From NCBI RefSeq assembly GCF_003324165.1, contig NW_025407852.1:184760-248759 (forward strand): a DNA stretch of 64,000 bases, written 5' to 3'. Of this stretch, positions 21,879 to 33,649 are shown in pieces. The notes beneath the pieces are model-generated. The model made no database searches and was not told where the DNA came from. It saw nothing but the letters and a program-made list of their open reading frames with translations. The stretch is from Naegleria lovaniensis. Lineage: Eukaryota > Heterolobosea > Eutetramitea > Acrasida > Naegleriidae. The first letter of the stretch is position 1, and every line of letters begins with the position of its first letter. The position numbers and the translations under genes are program-made.

Positions 21879-22610
21879 ATGTCACTCCATCTCAACCACG
21901 ATAACCTTGAACAGTCACTACAAAAGAGAATGACCCGTTCCTCTTCCATCGTTCAAGATGATTCGATCATTAGCAACCACAACGAAATGAATAAGAAACA
22001 CCGACGTCGACGTTTACAGTTATCTCAATCGTACAAGAGTCATAGTTGCAGTCGACTGGATTCTACTTTTTGCAAATCTTCTACTCTTTCTCTCCTGCAA
22101 GACTATGAAATTGATCAAAGCGAAATTCGTAAAGTTTTAGTGAGATCTCTTCCACCACTTGCTTCCAATCATTTCATGGAACATTCTTTCCACTCCAATC
22201 CTAGTAAGAACGGGAGAATATTAATTCCTCTCATCTACTCTGTTCTCCAAAAACAAGGAATTACAACAATAGAGGAATTTGGACAACGAAAAGAGTATTA
22301 TCATGCCGGGCAGGAAATTCCCCAAGTTCTTATTGAATTTATACATGGATTGAAATGGCAAGGATGTCATTTGAGGAATACAGTTCGAAATGTTGAGGCT
22401 GGTCCTTTTCAATTTGAAAAACTCTCAATACTAGATGATATTTCTGAATATTTGGAAACATTACAATGTATTGATATGAAAAGACACATCTTTATATCAG
22501 TCACTGGAAGAGATATCATTGGAGTAGATCCAGATCTGAATCCAACTTTAAGGTATTTGTATTTCGAAAGAAGTCGTTACAACCCGAACCAATGTTGTTG
22601 TCAGAATTAA
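21879..22610 (+). CDS. Uncharacterised 243-residue protein
   Basis: I do not recognise this protein. It is intronless, with a basic and Ser-rich first 75 residues (NKKHRRRRLQL could be a nuclear signal) and a globular remainder. A possible small alpha/beta segment runs from SKNGRILIPLIYSVLQKQGITTIEEFG to GLKWQGCHLRNTV. The C-terminus ends in a cysteine cluster (NQCCCQN), which might be lipid-modified. It shares its short divergent promoter with RIB43A, so co-expression during flagellate differentiation is possible, but nothing in the protein shows this. No signal peptide or membrane segment. Confidence 0.7.
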   Translation: MSLHLNHDNLEQSLQKRMTRSSSIVQDDSIISNHNEMNKKHRRRRLQLSQSYKSHSCSRLDSTFCKSSTLSLLQDYEIDQSEIRKVLVRSLPPLASNHFMEHSFHSNPSKNGRILIPLIYSVLQKQGITTIEEFGQRKEYYHAGQEIPQVLIEFIHGLKWQGCHLRNTVRNVEAGPFQFEKLSILDDISEYLETLQCIDMKRHIFISVTGRDIIGVDPDLNPTLRYLYFERSRYNPNQCCCQN

Positions 22611-22750
22611 TTGAACATTGTTCCATCCTACAAACAAAACAATAATCATAACAACAATAACAAACACGTCATTCATCTTAACTTGCTCACATAAAGTATT
22701 TTCATTTTCATTATTCTTTAGTACAAGGTGTGTCGCAACGGTGTTAAAAA

Positions 22751-24581
22751 ATGGCTGCTCAACAACCGACAACTCCGAAACTCAATTCCTCAACGCCCCT
22801 CTTGATTAACTCCACAACAACAACTACCACAACAACAACAACACCCTCCTCAAGCCTTTCACTGGCAAATAATCATCATCAACAACAGTCTGTAGTGAGA
22901 TCATCATTTACGACCACGTTGGTACCTCCTCTTCCTATAGGCTCTCATCATGATGGTTCCAATCCAAAGGATTTTTATGATCATCATGATAGTTTTAGTG
23001 ATTTATCGGAAGAGGATCCAAATCATCATCAGGGTTCATTGAAAAATCAACGAACCAGTAGGGCTCAGAATTTATTTAATGTGGTGAAGAGCTCAATAGG
23101 ATGGCTGGCATTTAGCATTGTGTTTAATGTGTTGAATACAATTGTATATTCTGCTTTATACCCTAAAATTCTGCATAATGTTTCAGTGAATGGAGGTTCT
23201 GACTATTCAACAGCATTTTCAATTACAAATACTGTGACAACGTTGGCAAGTGCTCTTTCATTGCCAATTCTCGGATCTTTGGTAGATAACATGAAAATTA
23301 TTAGGGCCTCCATGATGGTCACCATGTATTTGGGTATCATTGCAACGATAGGGCTGTTTTTCACAGACAAGTTACCGAATGCAACAAGTGAAGACATGAC
23401 GACACATTTAGCAATTTGCGAGGTTGTGTATATTCTTGCAATGTTCTTTTTGAGATTTTCTGTCATGAACAATAATGCATTATTGCCAAGTTTTGACAAG
23501 AAAAATATGATGATTTTGAGTTTATCAGGTAATTTTATTGGGTTTGGAGTGAATTTATTGGGATTGTTGATTTTAGCATTCACACCAAAAACCGTATTTT
23601 CTGGAGATATATGGGAAATTACTCGAGAGAATTGGTGGGTCCTTGTGTTCACATGTTTCACAATTTTAGTTTCGTTTTTCGTGTTTTTGAGCCCAAATGG
23701 TGTTGACAGAGTAACTCTAAATCCAGATACAGAGCTAAATTCTTCCTCTATCATTATGAAAAAGGAATTAGAAGTACCTCAAATTTTCAATCGATTACCC
23801 AAAGCTCTCAGAGGATTAGGAAAAATTGTTACTGTTGTCAAGAACTCGTTTATTGCTCTTTCTGAGACATTTGAAAATTGGAGAACAAACACGCAGTACT
23901 ATCACTGCTGGATTTTCCTTCTTTCATATTTATTCTTTTCTACCGCCGGTACTGTTGTGACCATTTATTTAGGACCTCTGTTCATCGACATTTACCATTT
24001 TTCTTTGGAACAAGAAGTACTATTGAACCTTTACTTTAAAGTTGCTATGGTAGGAGGTGTTATTGGAGGTGTTATTTTTGAAAGGTTATTCAAATTTAAT
24101 GATATTTATGTGCTGGCAGCACAAAATTCGTTATTTGGAGCATTGACACTTTCCAGTAAGTATTTAGAGTTGTTACATGTGCACACTAAATATTGCTCAT
24201 TGGCTACCCCGTATCACTGAAATTCATTCACACCTATGAAATTATGAAACAGTTTTTATTACCATCTCCCTTAAAGTCAATCGATATGCTGTTCTTGCTC
24301 AATTCCTTCTTGTTGGATTTTTATACGCTTGGAATGCAAGTGTGGCACGTGGGCTAATGAGCAAACTGATTCCAGTGAACAAGAAGTGTGAATTTATGGG
24401 CTTTTTCTCTACCTTTACGTACTTGGGAATTTCCATAACCAGTGGAGTGTATGCCTTGCTCAGCAAATTCCAACTTCCTTCTCACACATTGCTCTTGATT
24501 TTGTTTATTTGGCTTATTCCAGCATTCTTGTTTTTGGCCATTTTGAAACAATCCTTAGACAAACATGCAGACAAGAAATAG
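22751..24581 (+). CDS. MFS transporter, Atg22/UMF1-like
   Basis: Two exons: 22751-24155 and 24253-24581; the 97-nt intron has GTAAGT...ACAG ends and keeps the frame. The first 110 residues are cytosolic, with Thr/Ser/His runs. About twelve membrane segments follow, in two groups split by a loop (LNPDTELNSSSIIMKKELEVP). LPILGSLVDNMKIIR after TM2 is the MFS A-type loop, and RYAVLAQFLLVGFLYAWNASVARGLMSKLIP in the second half resembles Atg22/UMF1 carriers, where LxPxxxxGxxxG-type loops recur. Atg22-type proteins export amino acids from the vacuole; whether this one does is not shown. An upstream start at 22618 is out of frame. Confidence 0.75.
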
Positions 24582-24636
24582 ACAAGAAATAAATCAAGTA
24601 TTGTTATTTTCATCTACATGGAAAAATTGGTAGTGA

Positions 24637-26466
24637 CTAGAAAATGTTCTCCATTTTCGTCATATTGCTCTCTACCACACACAAATCATTAAAAGTGTTC
24701 AATGACATGAAAATATCAGCTCCCAATGTCACAGAATCGTCTCTTGTTCGTGTCATAATGTTTACATTGTGTTCTGACTCTCCCTTCTTGATAAATGTTT
24801 TTCTCAATGTTTCATTTTGATTCATGGCGTTTTCCAACTCAGATGCAAAGCGATTCACAAACCCATCCAATAAGCAGGTGCCACCACTCAAGACAATATT
24901 CTTTGTCATGGCATTTTTTGCTTCCATATCTACTCGTGACAATTTTTCTAAAGATTTAACCACGCACTCTTGAATGGAATTATTTTGTGACCATGGTCCA
25001 TAAAAGTCTGCATCTACTCTGGCATTAAACAAGTATTCTGTACAATCAGAGAGAATATTGGCTGCTTGTTCTGGAATTCTAATAACACTCTTATCAGGAA
25101 GTTCATACGTGAGATCACTTGACGAAACACGACAACTAGTTGCTGACGTTTTCACACAACACATCTTTTCCTTAATATCCTTCAAAATTTCCTTTTCTGT
25201 GCTCGAAGTAAATTTCAAAGTCGTGTCATTGGTACATAAATTTCTCTCCAACATCTTTTGAAAAATCTCATCAATGGTATATCCTGCAATAGGCATTGCT
25301 TCGAGAGCTTGTCTCACAGCAATTCCTTCATACACTGGCACTGAAACTGAAAATAATTCTCCACAATCCACACTCAATCCACTGCATTTACCTACACTGA
25401 AAATGGGTAAAACATGTTCCAAACACATGTACACTCGATCATAATTCCAATCATCAAACGCACTTGCCAACAATCTTCCCTTAAATGGAATATCACAATA
25501 TAAATAAAATGGAAGAGCACAAAAGAGTGTTTTTTGACATTCAGAGTCGAGTGTTGCCAGGACAGATTTTCTCACAATTTTCTCTTCCAATAATTCGGTA
25601 CAATAGGGCAGTAGTGAATCGGCATGAGAATACGGCGTTCCATGTTTGGGATGAAATGGATATTCCAAATGATTCACATTCACATATTGATCCAAATATT
25701 TCTTTAAGGGATAATGTAAAATAAATTCAGCTCGATGATCCACACATTCATTGCCATAAGCGACCACAACTGGAGAGTTACTTGTGGAATTTGTCTTGTT
25801 CAAAGCACCACCCAGTGAAGAGCGCTTGTTGGTACTAAATCTTCGATTATTTCCCTTGTTATTTAAAGTACCTTCTCTTGGAGTTAATACAGCACTTGTG
25901 TTAAATTTCTTTTCACCAACCACAGTGACTTGTTTCATGTGTTTCACACTTTCTTTCACATTTCGCACAGGAGGAGAAGTCTCGTTTTTGGCAGCTGACA
26001 GGCTATGAATAGAAATTCGAGTGGAATGAGCTCCCAATGACCAAAAAGCTCGTACCGAAGAAGAGACTGATTCTTGTGATGTTTCCACTCCACCATTCGA
26101 AATTTCTCCCATTGAAAATTTCTCCTTTTCAATTAACAATTTAATACATTCTTGTTCGGAAGGTAATTCAGAATCTTTTCGTATTTGAATTTGAAATGAA
26201 GAAGAATGCAATTCATCTTGTTGTTGTGGGAAAGTTAATTCTTTCTTGATCGGAGGAGGTGTTTCATTATGATTGGAGGAGGCTATTTTCGTGTGAGAAT
26301 GATGATGATTGGAAATGGAATTTGAAAGTTTGGAGAGTTTTCGAAAGATCAAGATCAATGCAATGGAAGTGATGATGGTACTTGCAGATAAAATTACAAT
26401 CAAGGTGGGAGTGATCCCGTATTGATGCAAGCCGAAATCACGAATGGCGTATTCCAAATGATCCAT
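24637..26466 (-). CDS. Actin-like protein with an N-terminal transmembrane anchor
   Basis: I start at the second Met (26466), preceded by AAAA. Residues 17-41 form a hydrophobic segment (TPTLIVILSASTIITSIALILIF) flanked by basic residues, then a disordered Ser-rich linker of about 200 residues. The C-terminal 390 residues are actin-fold: FHPKHGTPYSHAD, LLEEKIVRKS, LSVDCGELFSVSVPVYEGIAV (the phosphate-2 loop and following strand), and NIVLSGGTCLLDGFVNRF (the adenosine loop). The phosphate-2 DSGDG of actin reads DCGEL, and the first DNGSG loop is not found, so ATP hydrolysis is doubtful. A membrane-tethered actin-like domain is very unusual; it could anchor cortical actin or be a divergent Arp. 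No intron. Confidence 0.8.
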   Translation of the reverse strand: MDHLEYAIRDFGLHQYGITPTLIVILSASTIITSIALILIFRKLSKLSNSISNHHHSHTKIASSNHNETPPPIKKELTFPQQQDELHSSSFQIQIRKDSELPSEQECIKLLIEKEKFSMGEISNGGVETSQESVSSSVRAFWSLGAHSTRISIHSLSAAKNETSPPVRNVKESVKHMKQVTVVGEKKFNTSAVLTPREGTLNNKGNNRRFSTNKRSSLGGALNKTNSTSNSPVVVAYGNECVDHRAEFILHYPLKKYLDQYVNVNHLEYPFHPKHGTPYSHADSLLPYCTELLEEKIVRKSVLATLDSECQKTLFCALPFYLYCDIPFKGRLLASAFDDWNYDRVYMCLEHVLPIFSVGKCSGLSVDCGELFSVSVPVYEGIAVRQALEAMPIAGYTIDEIFQKMLERNLCTNDTTLKFTSSTEKEILKDIKEKMCCVKTSATSCRVSSSDLTYELPDKSVIRIPEQAANILSDCTEYLFNARVDADFYGPWSQNNSIQECVVKSLEKLSRVDMEAKNAMTKNIVLSGGTCLLDGFVNRFASELENAMNQNETLRKTFIKKGESEHNVNIMTRTRDDSVTLGADIFMSLNTFNDLCVVESNMTKMENIF

Positions 26467-26903
26467 TTTTATTTTTTGAAAATTGTTGGATGTCAAAGAG
26501 TGTTTTGTTTTTGGATTTTGACAAGAGACAGTTCAGTGGTGAGGATACTGAAAGACAACTCTTATGTACCTTGTCTTAATCATGAGTATGATTGAAAATG
26601 TACTTTTGAAAAATGATGTTTAAAATTGTTGGCATCAATTAATGTGATTGAAATTTTCCTTAAAACGGAATTCGAATTGTATCTTCCTTTGGATCGAAAT
26701 CAGTAGCAGCCATTGGTAAACTCCTCAAAGATTCACAGAATCTCAGAATGCTAGTACACCAATTTTTTCATCATCTTGTCCTTGCATTGTTAACATTGAA
26801 TTCCTTTTGCTCTGTCCATCTAGTTGACTGTTTGCTCATTTATGGTTGTGGTAAATATTGAGAAAAAAAATTGATTACCATGTCAACGAGAATCTAAAAT
26901 GGT
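26467..26903. other. Intergenic region
   Basis: Between two minus-strand genes. A very short frame (17 residues, minus strand 26713-26660, starting MAATDFDPKED) has a fair start context and might be an upstream ORF in the leader of the actin-like gene. Nothing else is supported here. Confidence 0.4.
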
Positions 26904-28842
26904 TTATTGGACTTTCACCATTTCTCTGAAGGTAGAATAGATGGTTTGTTTTCCAAAATTCTTCAGCACAAACCACACCAATGCAAGATGAGAAAAAGCA
27001 AAAGTAACCATGAAAACTACGTTGAGAAGGAAGAGACCTCTGGTCAGGTAAATAATGGCACACACTGCCAAAAAGTCAATTGTTGGCAAAATAATTACTG
27101 CCAACTTATAGGCAAAGAAGAAAGGAATAATTTTCTTGTTGAGGGTGGCAACATCAGAAACGCTTAGTAATTGACTCTGTTCAAAATTGGTTTGAATGCA
27201 TTGTTTGGTTTGCTCCCTCACGAACTGTTGATAGAAAGACAAAAATATCACGCTGAAAATGGTGATAGTGGTAAAGAGACAGAACCATTGAGCATGTGGG
27301 TCATAGGAGGCATCGGCAACTAAATTGAAATAAATTAAAAAGGAGAATAACGCTGTCACGGCAACAGTAGCAATTGGCCAAATTGTCAGCAGTACATGCT
27401 TTTTAGCCCTTTCATAAAATGAAATTGGTCTCTTTGCTCCTTTCTTATTTTTCAAATTTGACCATATTCGAACCAATTTAAAGTGAATCGTTGCAATCAA
27501 TCCAGAATTTTCTGGGAGAACCGCAGAAAGGAGAAGTGGGAATACTGACTTGCTAAGAGTCAATGAGAAAATTAAAAAGAATACTTCAGCTAGGAGCAGA
27601 CCTACAAGAGGTAGAGGAACAATAGAGAATTGTGGAATTTGTACCACGTACTTGTACCAAAAGTAACTACCATCGAGAACTGGGAATGATAGGAAAACCC
27701 AAGGCTTAATGGGTAAATTGAAGTGGATAACTCTGATCTTTCTCTTCAATCTAACGAGCCAAGCATATTTGAAAAAGTAATAAATTGGTACTTCAGTGTT
27801 CCAAGTGTAGGGAATTCTCCAAACTCCTTTGGCGTCATCTGATGTATACTTTGTCATGATGGCCTTTTTTTCTTCCTCTGTTTTGGCCTCGTCAAGTTCT
27901 TTTTCCAATTCCCAGCCCTTAGCTTTGTATGGGAAGTCAAAATATAAATTCAAAAATCCTTGTTCTCCTCCGTCATAGCTCTTGTATGCTGGTGATCCCA
28001 TCTTGGAAATCATATCTTCGTAGACTTTTGTACTTGGTTCAGTAACAATCATTCCTCCATTGAAAAATTCACTGTTGAACAAAAACGACATGAAAATGCA
28101 AATGTCAATACCATCATCAATATCATCAATCAGACACTTACGGATTACCCATATCACTTCCGGAACAAACAGGTCCCACACAATTGAAGAGAATGTCAAC
28201 GTTCTTGAATACGATACAATCGGCATCAATGAAAACAATTCTCTTATAACCATATTGATCAAGTTTCCAAAGGTGTAGCTTGTTATAGGTGTCAATAAAC
28301 CTAGGCTCAGGAATCTTCATATTAGGATTGTCAATATATGAAGCAATAAAGATATGCACTCTACTCAATAATGGATCTTTTCTGTATGCTTCAATGTTTT
28401 TAACAATGTCGTTCATGCGTTTACCGGTAACAATGAGTACCAAATCATATTGTCCTCCCAAATCCAAAATGCTCTTGTACATGGCCAGAGCTCCCATCAA
28501 ATAACTCACGGAACTGACCAATGTAGCATATGCGTATTGGGCGTTATTTGGATTCACTTTGGATTTTACGTTATATTCCATCTCGAGATTTTGTTGTTTA
28601 TATGCTGGTGGAGACGAGGCTGCCTCTGTTCTCAATGATAATAGGCTCACAATAATTAAAACTACAATTAACATGAGCATTGATGTACCAATAATAAAAG
28701 AACTCTTGTTCCGAGAGTTTGTTCCATTCAATGAGGATGACGACGACAATGAGCTGGCCATTATTAACGGCGATGAGGTGTGTACAGCCGAGCTCGATGC
28801 CAGTTGGTATCGGGTTTGTTTTCTCACTCTTTCTAACAACAT
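26904..28842 (-). CDS. GT8 glycosyltransferase with a polytopic C-terminus (IPUT1/PGSIP-like)
   Basis: Two exons: 28842-28142 and 28071-26904, joined across a 70-nt intron (GTAAGT...ACAG) to give MGNPEFFNGGMIV. I start at the second in-frame codon, the true ATG (28842). There is an N-terminal signal anchor (IIGTSMLMLIVVLIIVSLL). A GT8 (glycogenin-like) catalytic domain follows: YATLVSSVSYLMGALAMYKS, LWKLDQYGYKRIVFIDADCIV with the metal-binding DxD, and FNGGMIV. After about 180 more residues come five or six membrane segments to the end. The same layout occurs in plant IPUT1, the inositol phosphorylceramide glucuronosyltransferase of the Golgi, and in related PGSIP proteins. A Golgi sphingolipid or glycan transferase is therefore my best reading; the acceptor is unknown. 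Confidence 0.8.
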
Positions 28843-29208
28843 GCTATAATACAATGATTGCCCTGTTTATATATATTATTTGGATCTGGTTGGAAGCTGA
28901 TGAACCAATTTGCGTCAATAAATAGAGAGTCTCCTCAACCACAAACCCCACAGCAACGTTGTGATAATTTTTTGGTGCTAGAAAGCCGTTGGAGTTATGA
29001 CCCAGAAACCAAATTGCTCTCTTGGATGATGAAATACTTAGCAGAGTCTTTTTCATATTGAAATTGGAGATTTATTGTAGACGTTCATGTAGTTGGCAAC
29101 TGATGGAAGATGATATCAGTGAATAGATTTTATCGGGTTTGAAGTTTGAAAAGTCATGAAAACCATTTCATTCAAATTCTCTCCAATCATCAATCAGAAG
29201 AAAAATTC
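28843..29208. other. Intergenic region between divergent genes
   Basis: This 366-bp gap holds the promoters of the GT8 gene (minus) and the OPT transporter gene (plus). I find no supported gene, repeat or RNA element in it. Confidence 0.5.
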
Positions 29209-32027
29209 ATGTCGAGCGAAGGTGATCGTGTTGATTCAGTGCATCAACAGGCTGAAATTATCGATCAACCTACATCGGATCATATTGTACATAATGGTGG
29301 AAAGGTATCAACAGGTTATGTGTTACTAGATGGAGATGATGATGATCATTTGGCTTCTAGAAAAAGTTTGTATTGATGATGGATAATTGTTTAATGCAAC
29401 AACACGTGTTGATTCCATGATGGAATACTACGTGCTTCCAACCGAAATTTCATTCATTGGTATAATTATTCAACTAATTATTAATTTTCATATTCGAAAT
29501 AATTTTCAATCATGAACGGAATCAACCCATGTCGTCACTGTTTCATCGTAACCATTGAATATGGTGTACAATTCTTGTTCAATTATAATAATTTTACGCT
29601 AACATGATGCAGCAACCGATCATTTCGATGAACATGAACGACGAATGAACGATGAAAGTACTCTCAAGCAGACTTCTTCTCAACAAGACCATGTAAATGA
29701 AGAATCAGTCAATGACGACGATGAAGAAGAATTTGACGAAAATGACACAACAGAAGTTGGTAGATTCAAAGAGAGAGGAGAGTTTACTTTTCGTGCCATT
29801 GCTGTTGGTGCACTGATTGGAATTTTAGTTGGTGCCATGAACGTGAATTTTGGCTTGAGAACAGGTTGGACACAAGGAGGTAAGTCATACTGTGGTACCT
29901 TGTTGACTTTTGACATTTACTAAAATAACAATGTCTTTATTTGAATTTCTGTATGATTATTATGCATGAATTTGATAATGAAATACGTCACTGTTCCAAC
30001 AATAATTTAGGAAGCATTTTCGCATCAATTTTGAGCATTGGAGTTTTCAAATTAATTAGGCCAAGTCGTCCTTTTACAAAATATGAAACTATAATCACGA
30101 CAACAGCAGCATCAAGTGCTGGTACTATGGCCTCAACAGCTGGATTAGTGAGTTCCATACCAGCTCTTAAATTACTCGGATTTCAATACAACGTTGGAGA
30201 ATTGTATTTGTGGGCATTGAGCGTTGCCTTCTTTGGAGTGTAAGTACAGCATTGCAATGAATATCTATATATTTGACACAAAATATTCATTGACTCGTTG
30301 ATTCATTCGTCTCTCTATTATTATTTTCACTCCCATGGTTGTACAATCAACCATAATGTAAAATTTCCTTGTTCTTACCAATATAGATATTTTGCAGTTC
30401 CTCTCCGAAAACATTTAATTGTCATTGAAAAGTTGAGATTTCCTACAGGTACAGCCACTGCAGCCACCATCAAATCCATGTTTGCTCAAGGCTATGAAAC
30501 TGTGAAAAAAGCAAGAATGCTTGTGTTTTGGGGAGTGTTCTCCGCTCTTTATTCGTTTATCATTTTTCTCGTGCCTCCCATTGCACAACCTCCAATGCCT
30601 AAAATTCTCCACGATTATGGATTTACCTTATATATGGATCCCTTAATGATTGGAGGTGGAATGTTGAGTGGACCTCGTAGTACTGCTAGCTTATTGTTGG
30701 GAGCCATTGTTGGATGGGGAATTTTAGCTCCAATTGTCGATGCCAATGGATGGACCAAAGGACCAGTTTCTTCCTTCAGTGGAGCTCGAGGATGGACTCT
30801 CTGGGTCGGTGTGGCCATCATGACTGCTGATTCCTTTGTCCATTATTGTTTTTGACAAGAATTGTTTGGCAAGCATTGGTAGGATTGGTACGAAGAGTGG
30901 CCATTCGAGGTTCTGGAAGAACAGTTCAAAGACATTTTGGAGAACGTGTCATTTTGGATCACGAGCAATATGAATTAGATTCTCACATGATTCCATGGTG
31001 GTATTGTTTTATTGGATTGATTTTTTCATCGACCTTGTTGATGTTGATTGGTCATTTTGTGTTTGATTTGAAATGGTATTTTGTGTTGCTGGCCATTCCA
31101 TTGAGTGCTATTTTGTCCATTGTTGCAACGAGAGCGACAGGTGAAACTGATATCAATCCAGTTGGTAAGTAGAGCGTGTATAGATGCTTGAGTCAATGAT
31201 TCATGACTTTTAATTTTTACTATTGGTACCACTCTATTCCATAATTTACACTCACTGACTGGGTTGAACTTATTTTGCTTGTTCAACAATAATACCATTC
31301 ATGAATTTTAAATTTTTCAAACGAATTTATACGCTTGGGTTGAACCATGATAGGTGGTATGGGTAAGGTGGGTCAATTTGTGTTTGCTGGAGTTGCACCC
31401 AAGCAAACTGCTACCAATATTCTCAGTGCTGGTATCATTTCTGCTGGTGCCAGTCAAGCAGGTGATATGATGCATGACTTGAAAGCTGGTTACATTATTG
31501 GAGTTGCTCCACGAAAACAATTCTTTGCACAAATTATTGGTATCGTCGTTGGTATCATTACATGTATTCCAATTTACAAACTCTATGACACTGCCTATAC
31601 GATTGGATCTTCTTCATTTCCAGCACCAGCTGCACATGCTTGGAAAGCTGTTGCTGAAGTGTTGAGTAAGGGAACAAATGGCTTACCAACGAATAGTGTG
31701 TATGGTATCATTGCTGGTGTTGTATTTGGTGTGGTTCTCACTGTAATTTATAAGATTATACAAATTGTGAAACCAAATTGGGCTCAATATTTCCCTAGCG
31801 CTCTTGCATTTGGTATTGGTATGATTGTTCCACCAAAACAGTCGATTACCATGTTTATTGGTGCAATGTTATTTACAATATGGAAACGACGTTGGCCAGA
31901 AACGAACAACAAGTATTTCTTTGCAGTCAGTAGCGGTTTAATTGCAGGCGAAGGAATCATGGGAATATTCATTGCTTTGCTCAAATTAGCTGGACTGAAA
32001 GCTTTGGTGGAATTGACGTACACTTAA
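29209..32027 (+). CDS. OPT-family oligopeptide or metal-chelate transporter (one apparent frameshift)
   Basis: Five exons: 29209-29365, 29613-29879, 30011-30239, 30387-31164 and 31354-32027, all with GT-AG introns that keep the frame. The N-terminus (about 120 residues) is acidic and cytosolic. The OPT core then starts with FTFRAIAVGALIGILVGAMN and FGLRTGWTQGGSIFAS, followed by RPFTKYETIITTTAASSAGTM, LRFPTGTATAATIKSMF, RATGETDINPVGGMGKVGQF and FAGVAPKQTATNILSAGI, the blocks that mark OPT/YSL carriers. These use the proton gradient to import small peptides or metal chelates. In exon 4, near 30841-30847, the frame slips: HYCF-stop in one frame, LFLTRIVWQALVG in the next. One lost T explains it. 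About 14 to 16 membrane segments. Confidence 0.88.
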
Positions 32028-32112
32028 TCACTGATCGTAGTATGTATTAATATAAACTATCTGTGAAATTATTCACAAACATATATGCTAGTTAGTACAA
32101 TGGAATGCTTCT

Positions 32113-33402
32113 CTATGGATTGTTATTGAGAAGGTCAGCATATTTGAGATGAAGCTTGTCGATACTTTCTCTGAAAGCTGGGCTCTCAGCCATGAGCAGC
32201 TTGTTGGTGAGGATGGACACCTTAAGGGATAGCGCTCTTAAGGTATCGCTGTGCTCTAGCATCTTTGCATGGAGATCTTCCATGGTTTTAGTCATCTCAG
32301 AGTCTTTTCTCTTCACTCCGTTCAACTGATTCTCAACAAGCTTCAACTCTTCTAACTCAGATCTATGATTTGCTACAATCTTCTCGCTTCGTTCAAAAGA
32401 CAAGTTGTGACTATCCTGAGCAGGGGAGGACGCTTGGCTTGACTTTGATGGTTGAGATATTGGAGGAGTCTTAAATGGTGATTGATCGGGAGATGCTGCA
32501 GCAGTCTTAGAGGGAGTGAGTGCTGCTCTTACCATCGTTGGTTTGTTTGGTGGAGGTGACATGGCAGAAAGACTCACTCTACTGTTGTTCACCGAGGATG
32601 GAATTGGAGAGCTTTTTTCAACTGAAGCATTAGTTTTTTTCGGTGTAGAAACTTGATTTGATTCTGAAGAAGGATGCATGCTTTGTGGCTTCTGAGCAGA
32701 GTTGAGCGAGAATTTCTGAGCGGTGAAAGGAAGTACAGATCCTTCTCTTCTTTCAACGGGAGTTTGCTTTTGAGAGGCTGAGTTTGCACTATTCGTGGTG
32801 CTCTCTGAAGCAACATTCAAAGTGGCTGTCTTTAGCTTTTTGCTAGGTGGACCGTTTGGTGAGAGATTGTTGATAGCATCTGCAGGTTGAACTACTATTG
32901 GATGAGAAGTCGGATTGCTGGATTCGTTAGAGCTGTCTTCAATGGTGTTGGCCGCTTGATTGGATCGTTTACCTGTGCTGGTTCCTTGGACATTGGTACC
33001 AGACAATTCATCCTGCATAGAAGAGGAGCGGAAGATAGGCGCATCTTCCTGAACACTGATATCAGCTTTATCACTTTGGGAGCTGTTTAGAAAGGACTTC
33101 ATGAAGATTGGAAGATCGTTGCTTGAAGAGTTGTTAGCTGTTGCTTCCTTAAACAGGAAGCTAAAAGAGTTTGATGACGGATGACTTGGAGACTCTGTTT
33201 GATTTGGAGTACTTGATCTTCCATTATCAAGAAAGCTGAATACAGTAGATGAAGGCTCACTTGAAGTGGGTTGATAAGGCTTATATGATAGTATTGGTTC
33301 AAGGTACAAACCTGAATTTAAATGAGAAGCTTGGTTGGTCATTAGCTCCAGACTGTTTTTCTTGCGAGTTGCTGAACATGATTTGTTAAGATGAAGGCTC
33401 AT
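32113..33402 (-). CDS. Low-complexity Ser/Asn/Pro-rich protein with C-terminal coiled coil
   Basis: A 429-residue intronless protein I do not recognise. Residues 1 to about 330 are disordered, rich in Ser, Asn, Pro and Thr, with many SP and TP sites (PTMVRAALTPSKTAAASPDQSPFKTPP). Residues 335-425 form a coiled coil with heptads (EELKLVENQLNGVKRK, then ILTNKLLMA). A short basic NxxPSKKLKTAT could be a nuclear signal. Such a layout fits nuclear pore or cell-cycle scaffold proteins, yet no domain proves it. It begins 247 bp from the divergent mitochondrial carrier gene. Confidence 0.7.
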   Translation of the reverse strand: MSLHLNKSCSATRKKNSLELMTNQASHLNSGLYLEPILSYKPYQPTSSEPSSTVFSFLDNGRSSTPNQTESPSHPSSNSFSFLFKEATANNSSSNDLPIFMKSFLNSSQSDKADISVQEDAPIFRSSSMQDELSGTNVQGTSTGKRSNQAANTIEDSSNESSNPTSHPIVVQPADAINNLSPNGPPSKKLKTATLNVASESTTNSANSASQKQTPVERREGSVLPFTAQKFSLNSAQKPQSMHPSSESNQVSTPKKTNASVEKSSPIPSSVNNSRVSLSAMSPPPNKPTMVRAALTPSKTAAASPDQSPFKTPPISQPSKSSQASSPAQDSHNLSFERSEKIVANHRSELEELKLVENQLNGVKRKDSEMTKTMEDLHAKMLEHSDTLRALSLKVSILTNKLLMAESPAFRESIDKLHLKYADLLNNNP

Positions 33403-33649
33403 TCATCCCTAGGTTTCCCTTACCTCTCGGTTGACTTTTTGAATAGAAAGTCCATCTTGGTTCTGTATTTTTTTTCACGTTGAAAAACTGCAGTTGACTG
33501 TAGTACGGTGAGGGTAAAATGAACACATCACTTGCTTTGAGAATTACCTCAATTATATTATTCCATCAAACAATACATGACAATGGATCACTGCCAAATT
33601 TAATCCATTACTTTTGAGGGCTCCAATTTACAATGATGTGAACAAAAAA

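Noticed and set aside
22618-22809. Possible upstream start for the MFS transporter
   Set aside because: Out of frame with the transporter; the ATG at 22751 lies in the correct frame after a run of A.
26660-26713. 17-residue minus-strand ORF starting MAATDFDPKED
   Set aside because: Too short to call; kept only as a remark in the gap entry.
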